A DNA stretch of 64,000 nucleotides from a bacterium UBP14_UBA6098 (GCA_002428525.1 DIWU01000030.1:1-64000); one strand, 5' to 3'; shown: positions 1-8,371, counted from the stretch's first letter. Made by a program: numbers and translations. The notes: generated by a model not told the origin, from the sequence alone.

Positions 1-100
1 CACTATAGATATCGCGGACAAGTTTTCACGACACCCTAAAAAGAGTCGCTCCAAACCTCGAAATCGCGCCGGTTCTTCACAAAATCTTTTCGGGGATTCA

Positions 101-120
101 CAAAAGAGCGCGCTCTTTTG
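101..120. repeat. Perfect 20-bp palindrome at the edge of the 21-bp repeat
   Basis: CAAAAGAGCG is followed directly by its reverse complement CGCTCTTTTG, giving a perfect palindrome without a loop. The right half is the first copy of the 21-bp repeat that follows, so the array seems to begin with one inverted unit end. No function is evident. Confidence 0.7.
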
Positions 121-300
121 CCATTCCCGGCCGCTCCTTTGCTTGACAACGCCGCTCCTTCATGAAACCCCAGCGCTCTTTTGCCATTTCCCTCCGCTCT
201 TTTCACAATTCCGACCGCTCCTTTGGCTATCCCCTCCGCTCTTTTTATTGACATCCCCGCTCCTTGATGAAACCGGAGCGCTCTTTTGGGGATTTTAGCC
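112..300. repeat. Minisatellite, nine units of exactly 21 bp
   Basis: The core GCTC(C/T)TTTG or a close variant recurs with its first base at 112, 133, 154, 175, 196, 217, 238, 259 and 280, always 21 bp apart. The second half of each unit drifts (GCCATTCCC, CTTGACAAC, ATGAAACCCC and similar). Because 21 is a multiple of three, a minus-strand frame stays open across the array and would encode a seven-residue KRAEG-like repeat. That frame has no convincing ribosome binding site and is low-complexity, so I treat the array as a non-coding tandem repeat with a degenerate spacer half. A real short basic peptide cannot be excluded. Confidence 0.8.
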
Positions 301-439
301 TATCTTCCGACACAAATTTCATCATAACATTTTAAAGAACAACAACTTACCTCCACCCCACCATCCATACATCCCGAACCCCTCCGAGGCGCACCTCAAT
401 CATTCATAATGGTGCCCTCCTTTGACTTCGATTTCTACT

Positions 440-1912
440 TTATTTCAAATAAACTACCCGCTTCGTAATCGTTTCGGTCCCTGAGCCTGTCGAAGGGCCG
501 ACCGTTGCGCGAACGAAATATATCCCTCCGGGGAAATCGGCGGCGTCCCACCCGGCGCGGTAATCGCCTGCGGGTCGGCGGGTGTTCTCGATATTCGCGA
601 TCTTGCGGCCGAGGATGTCGTAGATGTCGATCTCGACACGGGTTTCGCGCTCGACCGAATACTCGATGTTCACCGCCGAGTTGAACGGGTTCGGGCGAAT
701 GGCGGTGATGCCCGTCGTTTGCGGCTTCACAGCCTCCCCGATGCCGGTAGCATCGATGTAAAATTCCCAGCAGAACGGCACCGGCGTGTCCGGGTGCGTC
801 CAGTCGGCGTGGCGACCGAGATGGTTCGGGCCGTAACCCTGCGAGACCCGATCGGTGGCCTCTTCGAGGCAAACCCGCACGGTGTCGCTATCGGAGAAGG
901 ATAAACCCGCCTCGCCGGTGTCGAAAAGCAGAAGTGAGTCGTCGAACCACGACATGCCGGGCGAATCGAGGGTATAGACCGCGCCGTTCACCGAAAGACG
1001 GATCGACGCCGTATCGATTGTGTTCCACTCGATGAATTTATCGCCGCAATAGGGGAATTCGAGCAACGCGCCGGTGCTGTCGGTGCAAAGAGAGTCGTAA
1101 CACGGGCAATGTGGAAAATAGGGGTCTATCGGGTTTGGGTATGCGCTGTGGCGCACCCAGATCGTATCGAGTATTGTGATCCCGATCACAGGATGAAGCG
1201 TATCGACCGTAGCCCCGTCCGCCGGTCGCGGTGTCGAAGCCGAAGGCCCGCTGTAATCAACACAAAAGTAATAACCCCAAGGGCTGGCATAGTCTCCTAC
1301 TAAATCTCTTATCGTAAATTCAATTCGAGGTGGACCGGATGACCCCAAATAAGGTGCGGCTGTATGCCCAAAACCAGGGGAGAGAATATCGCCAACATTA
1401 ACGCAACAAGGCCCATCGTAAGGCGAATATAAACAACTATCAGAACAAACAAATACTGGTCTTGTCCCTCTCCCTAACGGCCTAATGATTACACTACCGG
1501 ATGTATCTGAGGAAGAATCTATTTCAATTGAATAGTCCTGATGAGCCGCCCAAGCCAAAACATTTATATCAATACTATCGCTAAAAGGCTCTCCGCTAAA
1601 ACGCCACCATAGTGCTCGCATCCCGTTATAACTTATTGAACCTCCAAAAGTAACTATGGCCAGCCCAAGACTCGACCATTCAATACCGTCTGAATCATGA
1701 ATAAATAGTTCAATTTGTTGATATATATCCGACGTGCAACTATATGAGTTCCATTTACGAACAATGACATGGAAAGAATCATCAATATACTCTATGGGTT
1801 CAAACTCCGTCCAGTCCAAGACCTGAGGACGAACTAACTCTACAACAGGCCCTTCAGCTAAAAGGCAGTGGGTTGTTAGTAAGAAGGGAATTATATAAAG
1901 ACAGCGTTTCAT
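440..1912 (-). CDS. Secreted T9SS cargo protein, downstream copy of tandem pair
   Basis: 490 residues, exported: the N-terminus (MKRCLYIIPFLLTTHCLLA) is a signal peptide. Residues about 20-220 form a Cys-containing domain I do not recognise. Residues about 225-395 hold an Ig-like module (PADGATVDTLHPVI, SIRLSVNGAVYTL, DTVRVCLEEATD, CWEFYI) related to those in the giant protein at 24602-30502. Residues about 405-490 are a type A sorting domain (RPNPFNSAVNIEY, YDILGRKIA, GGIYFVRA, ITKRVVYLK). A palindromic repeat is translated near the end as GPSTGSGTET. The gene lies 1536 bp from its twin at 1976-3439, and the last 770 bp or so are nearly identical between them. Function unknown; export through a T9SS-like route is inferred from the domain. 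Confidence 0.85.
   Translation of the reverse strand: MKRCLYIIPFLLTTHCLLAEGPVVELVRPQVLDWTEFEPIEYIDDSFHVIVRKWNSYSCTSDIYQQIELFIHDSDGIEWSSLGLAIVTFGGSISYNGMRALWWRFSGEPFSDSIDINVLAWAAHQDYSIEIDSSSDTSGSVIIRPLGRGTRPVFVCSDSCLYSPYDGPCCVNVGDILSPGFGHTAAPYLGSSGPPRIEFTIRDLVGDYASPWGYYFCVDYSGPSASTPRPADGATVDTLHPVIGITILDTIWVRHSAYPNPIDPYFPHCPCYDSLCTDSTGALLEFPYCGDKFIEWNTIDTASIRLSVNGAVYTLDSPGMSWFDDSLLLFDTGEAGLSFSDSDTVRVCLEEATDRVSQGYGPNHLGRHADWTHPDTPVPFCWEFYIDATGIGEAVKPQTTGITAIRPNPFNSAVNIEYSVERETRVEIDIYDILGRKIANIENTRRPAGDYRAGWDAADFPGGIYFVRATVGPSTGSGTETITKRVVYLK
475..504. repeat. REP-like palindrome inside coding sequence (copy 1)
   Basis: The segment runs CGGTCCCT...AGGGCCGACCG with the core GAGCCTGTCGA. CGGTC/GACCG and CCCT/AGGG are its inverted arms. 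The motif CCCTTCGACAGGCTCAGGG resembles a dispersed palindromic repeat seen in many bacterial genomes (from memory). Here it is read in frame and adds GPSTGSGT between the last two strands of the sorting domain. An identical copy lies at 2011-2040. Confidence 0.65.
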
Positions 1913-1926
1913 TTTATCTTTCCGAT

Positions 1927-1965
1927 AACTCCTCCCGCGTAATAAAAAAATACGCGGGAGGAGTT
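1927..1965. terminator. 15-bp stem hairpin between the tandem paralogs
   Basis: AACTCCTCCCGCGTA (1927-1941) pairs perfectly with TACGCGGGAGGAGTT (1951-1965) around an A-rich 9-nt loop. It lies just past the stop of the gene at 1976-3439 and before the start of the next gene. In the minus-strand transcript the U-run is in the loop, not after the stem, so it may be an mRNA 3'-end or processing hairpin and not a classical intrinsic terminator. A second copy is at 3454-3492. Confidence 0.6.
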
Positions 1966-1975
1966 AAATGTCAAG

Positions 1976-3439
1976 CTACTTCAAATAAACCACCCGTTTC
2001 GTAATCGTTTCGGTCCCTGAGCCTGTCGAAGGGCCGACCGTTGCGCGGACGAAATATATCCCTCCGGGGAAATCGGCGGCGTCCCACCCGGCGCGGTAAT
2101 CGCCTGCGGGTCGGCGGGTGTTCTCGATATTCGCGATCTTGCGCCCGAGGATGTCGTAGATGTCGATCTCGACACGGGTTTCGCGCTCGACCGAATACTC
2201 GATGTTCACCGCCGAGTTGAACGGGTTCGGGCGAATGGCGGTGATGCCCGTCGTTTGTGGCTTTACAGCCTCCTCTATGCCTGTAGCATCGATGTAAAAT
2301 TCCCAGCAGAATGGCACCGGCGTGTCCGGATGTGTCCAATCGGCGTGGCGACCGAGATGGTTCGGGCCGTAGCCCTGCGAGACACGGTCGGTGGCCTCTT
2401 CGAGGCAAACGCGGACGGTGTCGCTATCGGAGAAGGATAAACCCGCCTCGCCGGTGTCGAAAAGCAGAAGTGAGTCGTCGAACCACGACATGCCGGGCGA
2501 ATCGAGGGTATAGACCGCGCCGTTCACCGAAAGACGGATCGACGCCGTATCGATTGTGTTCCACTCGATGTATTTATCGCCGCAATAGGGGAATTCGAGC
2601 AACGCGCCGGTGCTGTCGGTGCAAAGAGAGTCGTAACACGGGCAATGTGGAAAATAGGGGTCTATCGGGTTTGGGTATGCGCTGTGGCGCACCCAGATCG
2701 TATCGAGTATTGTGATCCCGATCACAGGATGAAGCGTATCGACAATAGCCCCGTCCGCCGGTCGCGGTGTCGAAGCCGAGGGGCCGCTGTAGTCGACACA
2801 GAAATAATTACCCCAAAAACTCGTATAATCTCCGAGCATATCCCCAATTAAAACAAGTAAACGTGATGGGTAGCACCAATCGGGAGCAGCCGAATGGCCA
2901 AAACCGGGAGAGTTAATATCCCCCATATTCACGCAACACGGTCCATGATACGAATGATATAGGCTACTGTCTGAACACACGAAGCCGGGTCTTGTTCCTC
3001 TTCCCAAAGGCACTATTATTACGTTTCCACAAGTATCTGAAGCCGAATCAATTTCAATTGAATAATCCTGTTGAGCCGCCCAGTTTAATCTTTCGAGGTC
3101 TATACTATCACTAAAAGGTTCAGTGTCATAGGGCCACCAGACGGACCTATATCCGTTATAACTAATCGAACCGCCGAATGCAACTATAGCAATCTGCAGA
3201 CTACTCCAATCAATGGAATCTGCATCATGTATGAAAAACTCTAAGGTCTGGTAAATATCCGAAGTGCAGTTACATGAGTTCCATTTTGCAATAGCGACCG
3301 AGCCGGAATCGTCGGCATATTCGAGCGGTCCGTATTCCGTCCAACCCAAATTCTGTGGTTGAATCAATTCGACAATAGGACCTAAAGCTAAAAGGCCGAA
3401 AACGAATAATAAGGGAATTATATAAAGACAGCGATTCAT
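1976..3439 (-). CDS. Secreted T9SS cargo protein, upstream copy of tandem pair
   Basis: 487 residues with the same order as its neighbour at 440-1912: signal peptide (MNRCLYIIPLLFVFGLLA), a Cys-containing N-terminal domain, one Ig-like module and a type A sorting domain ending in ITKRVVYLK. The first 220 residues or so differ clearly from the twin, although short blocks such as FGGSISYNG, QDYSIEID and PLGRGTRP are kept. The C-terminal part is almost identical at both DNA and protein level. This mosaic suggests duplication followed by divergence of the exposed N-terminal part, or gene conversion of the 3' part. Function unknown. Confidence 0.85.
   Translation of the reverse strand: MNRCLYIIPLLFVFGLLALGPIVELIQPQNLGWTEYGPLEYADDSGSVAIAKWNSCNCTSDIYQTLEFFIHDADSIDWSSLQIAIVAFGGSISYNGYRSVWWPYDTEPFSDSIDLERLNWAAQQDYSIEIDSASDTCGNVIIVPLGRGTRPGFVCSDSSLYHSYHGPCCVNMGDINSPGFGHSAAPDWCYPSRLLVLIGDMLGDYTSFWGNYFCVDYSGPSASTPRPADGAIVDTLHPVIGITILDTIWVRHSAYPNPIDPYFPHCPCYDSLCTDSTGALLEFPYCGDKYIEWNTIDTASIRLSVNGAVYTLDSPGMSWFDDSLLLFDTGEAGLSFSDSDTVRVCLEEATDRVSQGYGPNHLGRHADWTHPDTPVPFCWEFYIDATGIEEAVKPQTTGITAIRPNPFNSAVNIEYSVERETRVEIDIYDILGRKIANIENTRRPAGDYRAGWDAADFPGGIYFVRATVGPSTGSGTETITKRVVYLK
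2011..2040. repeat. REP-like palindrome inside coding sequence (copy 2)
   Basis: Identical to the element at 475-504 and offset by exactly 1536 bp. It was therefore already present when the gene was duplicated, or was copied by gene conversion. It too encodes GPSTGSGT in frame. Confidence 0.65.
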
Positions 3440-3453
3440 TCTATCCTTCCGAT

Positions 3454-3492
3454 AACTCCTCCCGCGTAATAAAAAAATACGCGGGAGGGGTT
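3454..3492. terminator. Second copy of the intergenic 15-bp stem hairpin
   Basis: AACTCCTCCCGCGTA (3454-3468) pairs with TACGCGGGAGGGGTT (3478-3492). One A-to-G change leaves a possible G-U pair. It lies between the stop of the LVIVD gene at 3504 and the start of the paralog at 3439, so the hairpin belongs to the duplicated unit. Confidence 0.6.
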
Positions 3493-3503
3493 AATTTGTC
3501 AAG

Positions 3504-5597
3504 CTACTTCAAGAGGAGAGTCTTTTGGATTATAGATGCGTTCGAGGTTTTTAATCGAATAAGATACAAACCGGAAGACACCGTAGTTCCGTTATCGTCG
3601 ATACCATTCCATGCTTTTCTATATTGTCCACTCTCTAATTCCCCGAGGTTTCTTTCATATACCTTTCTACCGTTTGTGTTATATATTTCGATATTCACCT
3701 CTGTCTTTTCGGGTATGTTGAAACAGATATTGCATGAAGCATTGAAAGGATTCGGATTAATACCCATCGATATTGCATCTGGTCGCGTAGTCCCAACTTC
3801 TATTCTTTCTTTAGCGAAACCATAAGCGTAAGAGCCATGAGTTACATGAAGAACATCGATGTAATAGTGAAGTGCAGGGGGCGTAGCGTATTCATCATTC
3901 TTCATCGTCACCAAGATTAATTCATCCGAACCATTCATAGTTAGGTGTATTGGATTCAATTCTTCGAAGTCATAATCCGGCAACAGACCTGCTATTATAT
4001 CAGGAGCGTTTATTCGAGTAAAATCACTTGAATGACCACTTCCATCTCCTTCACAATACCAAAGCGGAAACCTATTACTATTTGTCACACCTTCTTCATC
4101 CCAAACTGCCCAATACCAATCAGGCCACTCAGCGACCATATAATGAGTTCTTATGCTATCGTATTCTGGTTCTGGCGTTGAACGGTAAGTCCCATAGCAA
4201 TACCAAGTCGCACTTCCCCAGGATATATCAAGCGATGCAAAGTCTTTGTTTAATAAGCTATTCCATCTAATATCAAATTTTGGCAATTCATGCCCAAAAA
4301 CGCTTTTACCTGAAGACCAGCAACCACTAACAGCCATAGGAGTGAATGAAGTAAAAGCCTCTATACTAGTATGGTAATTAATATCGCCATACTCCATATT
4401 ACCTAAATGAGGAACAAACGCATTTGGATGCCATGGATTCCACCAATTTTTTGATCGCGTTGAAACTATCGATTGAATTATAATTACAGGACCAGATGGA
4501 GATGTATGCGTAGCCATACCCTCTATGAGCCCATAATAATACCAGTTATCGTGGTAAGCTGGGTCGCAAGCCTCAGTGGGTATTAAGTCGTGATAATCTA
4601 GAAACATCGTATCTTTAAATTCGATTGTCGTTCCGGATATATCGTAGGCCGCGATTACCCTCCTCACACTATCAGATAATGCTTCAGGAGTATCGAGTCC
4701 CATTACGAACGCATAATCGCCGTATAGTGAGACTTCTCCGTAAAGCTGGACTGTTTCATCAAGATCGACTAATGAAAGTGTGGTTTTTTTGAATCTCCAC
4801 AAACCTCTTTTCCCCGCTACTATTATATCATCTCCATATATCGCCGCCGAATACCCTTCGTCTACTTGAGCCGTGGAGCAAACCCATTCGTAACTATGGA
4901 TACCACCTGTTACCGTCAAATGGTATTTAGTCAGAGTGTGGCCCAAACCACATACATATATATCGTCGCCATCGACTACCACCCAACCTCCGAACATATA
5001 AGGCCCGTAAGGTGTTATCTCTGTGTGCCCCACCCATTCGGCATCCACCTCTGCCGGTGTGTAGGCGATTCTCTCCGTCATAAACTCGGCATAAGGATAT
5101 GCTCTCCCGGACACCATCAACATTATATGGCTACAAGGATCGGGAGAAACCGCGCCATAGCTGTATGTGAAATAAGTATAAGGCGTCATACTCGAATCGT
5201 GCTCGTGAACATCGATAGCGTAGAGTATTCCGGCGTAATCGGATGTTGTAGTTAAATACACCCAGTCGCCGGAAACAGCGACTCCGCTTGCATTACACCT
5301 CAACCAACTATAACACTCGCCCAACCATTCGGATTCTCGCCAATCAAATACTTGAAGCCCGTTATAGTAATCCGCGACATATAGAAAATCGCCGTTTACA
5401 TCCAAATCCACGCTGTTCACATGTCCGTGTTCGGGATCGTATTCGAAAAGGTCCCATTTAACCGCTCCACCGGTTGCGAAATGGTCTTCGAAATTGAAGA
5501 TATAGACGCCATAGAATGCCCCACTCATAAAGACTCGATAGTCTTTCGCCACAAGGTCTTTGTTAAGTTTACCGCACGAAATGAAAACATCATGCAC
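3504..5597 (-). CDS. C-terminal part of the interrupted LVIVD propeller protein
   Basis: 697 residues counted from the first internal ATG after the in-frame TAA. It contains propeller-like repeats (VNSVDLDVNGDFLYVADYYN, GVAVSGDWVYLTT, VSLYGDYAFVMGLD), a long middle region of unknown fold, and a type A sorting domain at residues about 610-697 (NPNPFNASCNI, YNTNGRKVY, GLYLIRLK, QKTLLLK). It has no signal peptide, and I see no Shine-Dalgarno sequence before this ATG. If translated alone it would stay in the cytoplasm, so it makes sense only as the rest of the gene that starts at 6164. Confidence 0.65.
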   Translation of the reverse strand: MHDVFISCGKLNKDLVAKDYRVFMSGAFYGVYIFNFEDHFATGGAVKWDLFEYDPEHGHVNSVDLDVNGDFLYVADYYNGLQVFDWRESEWLGECYSWLRCNASGVAVSGDWVYLTTTSDYAGILYAIDVHEHDSSMTPYTYFTYSYGAVSPDPCSHIMLMVSGRAYPYAEFMTERIAYTPAEVDAEWVGHTEITPYGPYMFGGWVVVDGDDIYVCGLGHTLTKYHLTVTGGIHSYEWVCSTAQVDEGYSAAIYGDDIIVAGKRGLWRFKKTTLSLVDLDETVQLYGEVSLYGDYAFVMGLDTPEALSDSVRRVIAAYDISGTTIEFKDTMFLDYHDLIPTEACDPAYHDNWYYYGLIEGMATHTSPSGPVIIIQSIVSTRSKNWWNPWHPNAFVPHLGNMEYGDINYHTSIEAFTSFTPMAVSGCWSSGKSVFGHELPKFDIRWNSLLNKDFASLDISWGSATWYCYGTYRSTPEPEYDSIRTHYMVAEWPDWYWAVWDEEGVTNSNRFPLWYCEGDGSGHSSDFTRINAPDIIAGLLPDYDFEELNPIHLTMNGSDELILVTMKNDEYATPPALHYYIDVLHVTHGSYAYGFAKERIEVGTTRPDAISMGINPNPFNASCNICFNIPEKTEVNIEIYNTNGRKVYERNLGELESGQYRKAWNGIDDNGTTVSSGLYLIRLKTSNASIIQKTLLLK

Positions 5598-5684
5598 AGG
5601 GGTCGTAATGTCGGTAATATCGACGACTTCAAGGCCATAAGCACATGAGATAAAAGCGTGTGTTCCGGCAACATCGACGTAACG

Positions 5685-6164
5685 TTATTCGAGAGTCGGC
5701 GAATGGTGAAACGTCGATATTAAATTTAATTCGTTTTCGTCGGGATCGTATTGGTAGATACTCAATCCGGTGCTCGTGCTCGTTACAAAGATATTCCCGC
5801 CCTGAGCGTCTATCCCTATGACGTCGGCGGCGCTATAAGATAATAAATGCTGTGGATTTTCCGGGTCGGATATATCCAGGACCTCGATACTCGATGTATT
5901 AGCCACATAAGCGAATGGGCCTTCGTGGACGACCTCATTGGGACAGCCGCTCGTAAAGAGATACTCTCCAGTTTGCCTACTATCGCGCCCGCTAACCTCT
6001 GGGATGAAGGATTCACTACTGAAAGTCGGAATAGAACCATCGATCCCCAATTCTTCCATTAATCTTAGAGAATCTCGTTCTATGTTGCCGCGGCCAAATG
6101 GTTGTGCGTTCAATACGCTAATTGAAGCAATTAGAAAAACTACAAGATAACCTATCTTTTTCAT
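5685..6164 (-). CDS. N-terminal fragment of the interrupted LVIVD propeller protein
   Basis: 159 residues: signal peptide MKKIGYLVVFLIASISVLNA, a short polar segment, then the first propeller repeats (PNEVVHEGPFAYVANTSS, IEVLDISDPENPQHLLSY, GIDAQGGNIFVTSTSTG). It ends at the TAA of 5685-5687 in the middle of a repeat. A GAAAGGAA ribosome binding site precedes the ATG. Truncated here, it would be a secreted fragment without a sorting domain. Confidence 0.7.
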   Translation of the reverse strand: MKKIGYLVVFLIASISVLNAQPFGRGNIERDSLRLMEELGIDGSIPTFSSESFIPEVSGRDSRQTGEYLFTSGCPNEVVHEGPFAYVANTSSIEVLDISDPENPQHLLSYSAADVIGIDAQGGNIFVTSTSTGLSIYQYDPDENELNLISTFHHSPTLE

Positions 6165-6979
6165 GTCAATTCCTTTCGATTTTAGATTTTATTCGTTCAT
6201 AACAAATAAAAAATCATTTACTCTTCGCACCTCCTTTCATTTAATCTCCTTTTCTCCAGCCACCGATGCCCCTTGTCTTCCTTGAATTCGTTGGTCAGGG
6301 TTATCTCGCGGGGGGCAGTCGTGGCGCTCTTCGGGCCGCGAAAAACCGTCTCGGTCGTTTCGAGTTGAGTCATCATTTAATCCACCGTCACATTTATCGA
6401 ACCACCAAGAACAACAGGGGTTTCGTCATTGTTAGTTTCGCTTGAACTCACGGCATTGAACGAAAACTAAGGGGTTTTGCCTATTCTTTTTTTAAAATAA
6501 TTCATCGAAACATTATCCGCAAGCGAAATTTTAACAAAATTTAGAAATTATAATTTCTTCATATCTTTATGTTATTCAATAACCTACATAAAAACAGAAT
6601 TTACTTTTCGCCTTTCGATTTGGTATTTTGTAAGGCCTTATTCTATGCTTTTGTGTTTTTTAGGATTACACCTCGGGAGAGGCTGTTAGGTAATATGTGG
6701 CTCGGTAAATCGTAAATGACCGCATATCATACATTTGCGAACAATACTTTTTCATGACATCATGCGTGTCGTTGTAAATAAAGCATAATAAAGTAGTATC
6801 AGAAAAGATTTTTCGGGATAGCGAAAAGCCCTTTTCATCAATGTCCGAAGGCATAACTTGCCGAGTTCAAAAGTTTCAAGAAAAGGCTTACATTTCTCTG
6901 TTAAACGAGATAGGCATTCGGTGGATACTTCGTAAAAGAAATACCCCGTTTAACTCGCAGAATAAATGAGTGAAAAGCG
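6165..6979. other. Mostly non-coding interval with two small abutting reading frames
   Basis: About 800 bp lie between the LVIVD gene and the next cargo gene. On the minus strand an open frame from 6466 to its TAA at 6377 encodes a tail ending ETPVVLGGSINVTVD. It is followed directly by ATGATG at 6376, which opens a 52-residue frame ending at 6218 (VFRGPKSATTAPREITLTNE). The TAAATG junction looks like a translationally coupled gene end and start, so this may be a relic of a lost operon. A 62-codon frame at 6666-6854 has no ribosome binding site and is probably spurious. The rest is AT-rich. Confidence 0.4.
6218..6376 (-). CDS. Small unknown protein, possible relic
   Basis: 52 residues beginning MMTQLETTETVFRGPKSATT and ending with the basic stretch EKRRLNERRCEE. 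It starts one base after the stop of another open frame, and GGTGG lies about 6 nt upstream as a possible ribosome binding site. No family recognised. The coupled start and the charged, non-repetitive composition argue for past coding function; the isolated position argues for a relic. Confidence 0.3.
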   Translation of the reverse strand: MMTQLETTETVFRGPKSATTAPREITLTNEFKEDKGHRWLEKRRLNERRCEE

Positions 6980-8371
6980 TTATCTGATAAGCGCAATCTT
7001 GGTGACCAGCTTTTTATCCTCGCAACGCGCCCGCGCAAAATAGACTCCCGAGGGCAGATTTGCGCCCGAATCGGACTTGCCGTCCCAAAGAACCGCGGAG
7101 TTTCTTTCGGCTGAGAGCAAGCCTGAGAGATCGCGGACAGGCCGCCCCGAAATGTCGAAAATCTCGAGCCTCGACGCAAGCGGAGCCTCGATCGTAACCG
7201 CGGAGTTGAATGGGTTCGGTCGTAAATTCAAACTGGAAGTTACAGGTTTCGTTGGGATTTCGTCAATAGAAAATGTGTCGAACAACTCGCGCCTGATAAT
7301 AAGCCCGTTCCAATGAACGCCTAAATCAATCATCCCGCAGGCGACAATATCGCCGTTGGCGCATTGCCAGATACCGCGCCCTCTTTCGACAGTGTCCGGG
7401 GCACCGTAAATAATACAATCGAGCGAATCCCCGAGAGAGTCGATAACAAGAATCGCTAAATCTTGGTCGCCGCCGGCGAGTGTTTTAACGCCAACAATAG
7501 CATACTTATCGGGTAATATCTTGGTTATATTCATAAAGGAAAAATTCGTTACTTCGAAATTTTTATCCCATATAACAGTTCCCAGAGTATCTATTTTTGC
7601 AAGCCAAGAACCCATCGAACATTTTCCTATTATTATATAACCAGTATTGTAAGCTGTTTCTATGCAAGATGGTTTATAACCGAGAGGAAATTCTTCAGTT
7701 AAAACACTGTCCCCATCTGAGTTAACGCGAAGGAAATATCCATAATTTAATGGATAAAAATATCCTACGACATTCGATGTTCCATCGTCATCACAACAAA
7801 TATTCCATAGAAATATCCTATCGGGCACATCGAAATCGCTTTGCCATTCGATCTCCCAGTCGGGTGGGGCCAGCTTCATAATACGCAAAAAATTCGACCC
7901 GCCCGAAAACCCCCAGCATGATATGACAAATCCGGAATCCGGTGTCGGCACAATTCCATAAGCTTCGAGTGCGGTATCGGGTGGTGCGAAAACCCAGATG
8001 TTAAGGGTATCAATATCCGGTTCGTAAAGCGCAAAGAAAGCCGATGATGTTGAAAACATTTCACTGATTCCAGTTATTCCTATGTCCCCCAACGCATTAG
8101 TATCCGCAGAAACAGGCAGGGCTTTTGGTGCGTTTCTCCACTCTTTGTTTGAAATTATCGAGCCTAACGAATCGCAACGGAGAATCCAAAGATAGATTTC
8201 GCCGTAATCGCTTGAGGTATAACCAATAGAGACTATTTCATCGTTAGGCAACTCAATAGATTGGAAAAGGTAGTTTTGTGGGAAAGTCGGGCCATTGACG
8301 ATATGGCCCCAATTTAATGCGAAAACACAGGTAAATGTGCAGAAAAGATAGATAGCGCTTTTATTTTGCAT
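6980..8371 (-). CDS. Secreted repeat (delta-60-like) protein with T9SS sorting domain
   Basis: 463 residues from the chosen ATG (MQNKSAIYLF), which places a signal peptide at the N-terminus; an ATG 30 bp upstream (8401) would give a poor leader. The body has repeated strands of the type PNDEIVSIGYTS and YLWILRCDSLGSIISNKEW, close to the delta-60/beta-propeller repeats common in T9SS cargo (GWLLKTDSLG style). The last 80 residues are a type A sorting domain (LRPNPFNSAVTI, FDISGRPVRDL, LPSGVYFARAR). Likely an exported surface or extracellular protein; its ligand or activity is unknown. Confidence 0.8.
   Translation of the reverse strand: MQNKSAIYLFCTFTCVFALNWGHIVNGPTFPQNYLFQSIELPNDEIVSIGYTSSDYGEIYLWILRCDSLGSIISNKEWRNAPKALPVSADTNALGDIGITGISEMFSTSSAFFALYEPDIDTLNIWVFAPPDTALEAYGIVPTPDSGFVISCWGFSGGSNFLRIMKLAPPDWEIEWQSDFDVPDRIFLWNICCDDDGTSNVVGYFYPLNYGYFLRVNSDGDSVLTEEFPLGYKPSCIETAYNTGYIIIGKCSMGSWLAKIDTLGTVIWDKNFEVTNFSFMNITKILPDKYAIVGVKTLAGGDQDLAILVIDSLGDSLDCIIYGAPDTVERGRGIWQCANGDIVACGMIDLGVHWNGLIIRRELFDTFSIDEIPTKPVTSSLNLRPNPFNSAVTIEAPLASRLEIFDISGRPVRDLSGLLSAERNSAVLWDGKSDSGANLPSGVYFARARCEDKKLVTKIALIR

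Larger units (their letters stand above)
3504..6164 (-). pseudogene. LVIVD beta-propeller T9SS cargo gene interrupted by in-frame TAA
   Basis: Reading the frame from the ATG at 6164 to the stop at 3504 gives one continuous protein of about 886 residues broken by a single TAA at 5685-5687. The codons after it read RYVDVAGTHAFISC and then AYGLEVVDITD, a normal LVIVD propeller repeat, so the frame is the same on both sides. The first part supplies the signal peptide and the second the sorting domain. A nonsense mutation, a base-call error or stop readthrough would all explain this; many other genes in the window end in TAA, so codon reassignment is unlikely. Confidence 0.7.

Noticed and set aside
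36..254. 72-residue minus-strand reading frame of KRAEG-type repeats
   Set aside because: It is the by-product of a 21-bp tandem repeat, has no ribosome binding site and ends in low-complexity sequence; reported as a repeat only.
112..300. Possible CRISPR array
   Set aside because: The units are contiguous at a 21-bp period with no spacers of 25-40 bp, and no cas genes are present.
6666..6854. 62-codon minus-strand frame in the 6.2-7.0 kb gap
   Set aside because: No ribosome binding site, no recognisable family and AT-rich surroundings; chance frame more likely.
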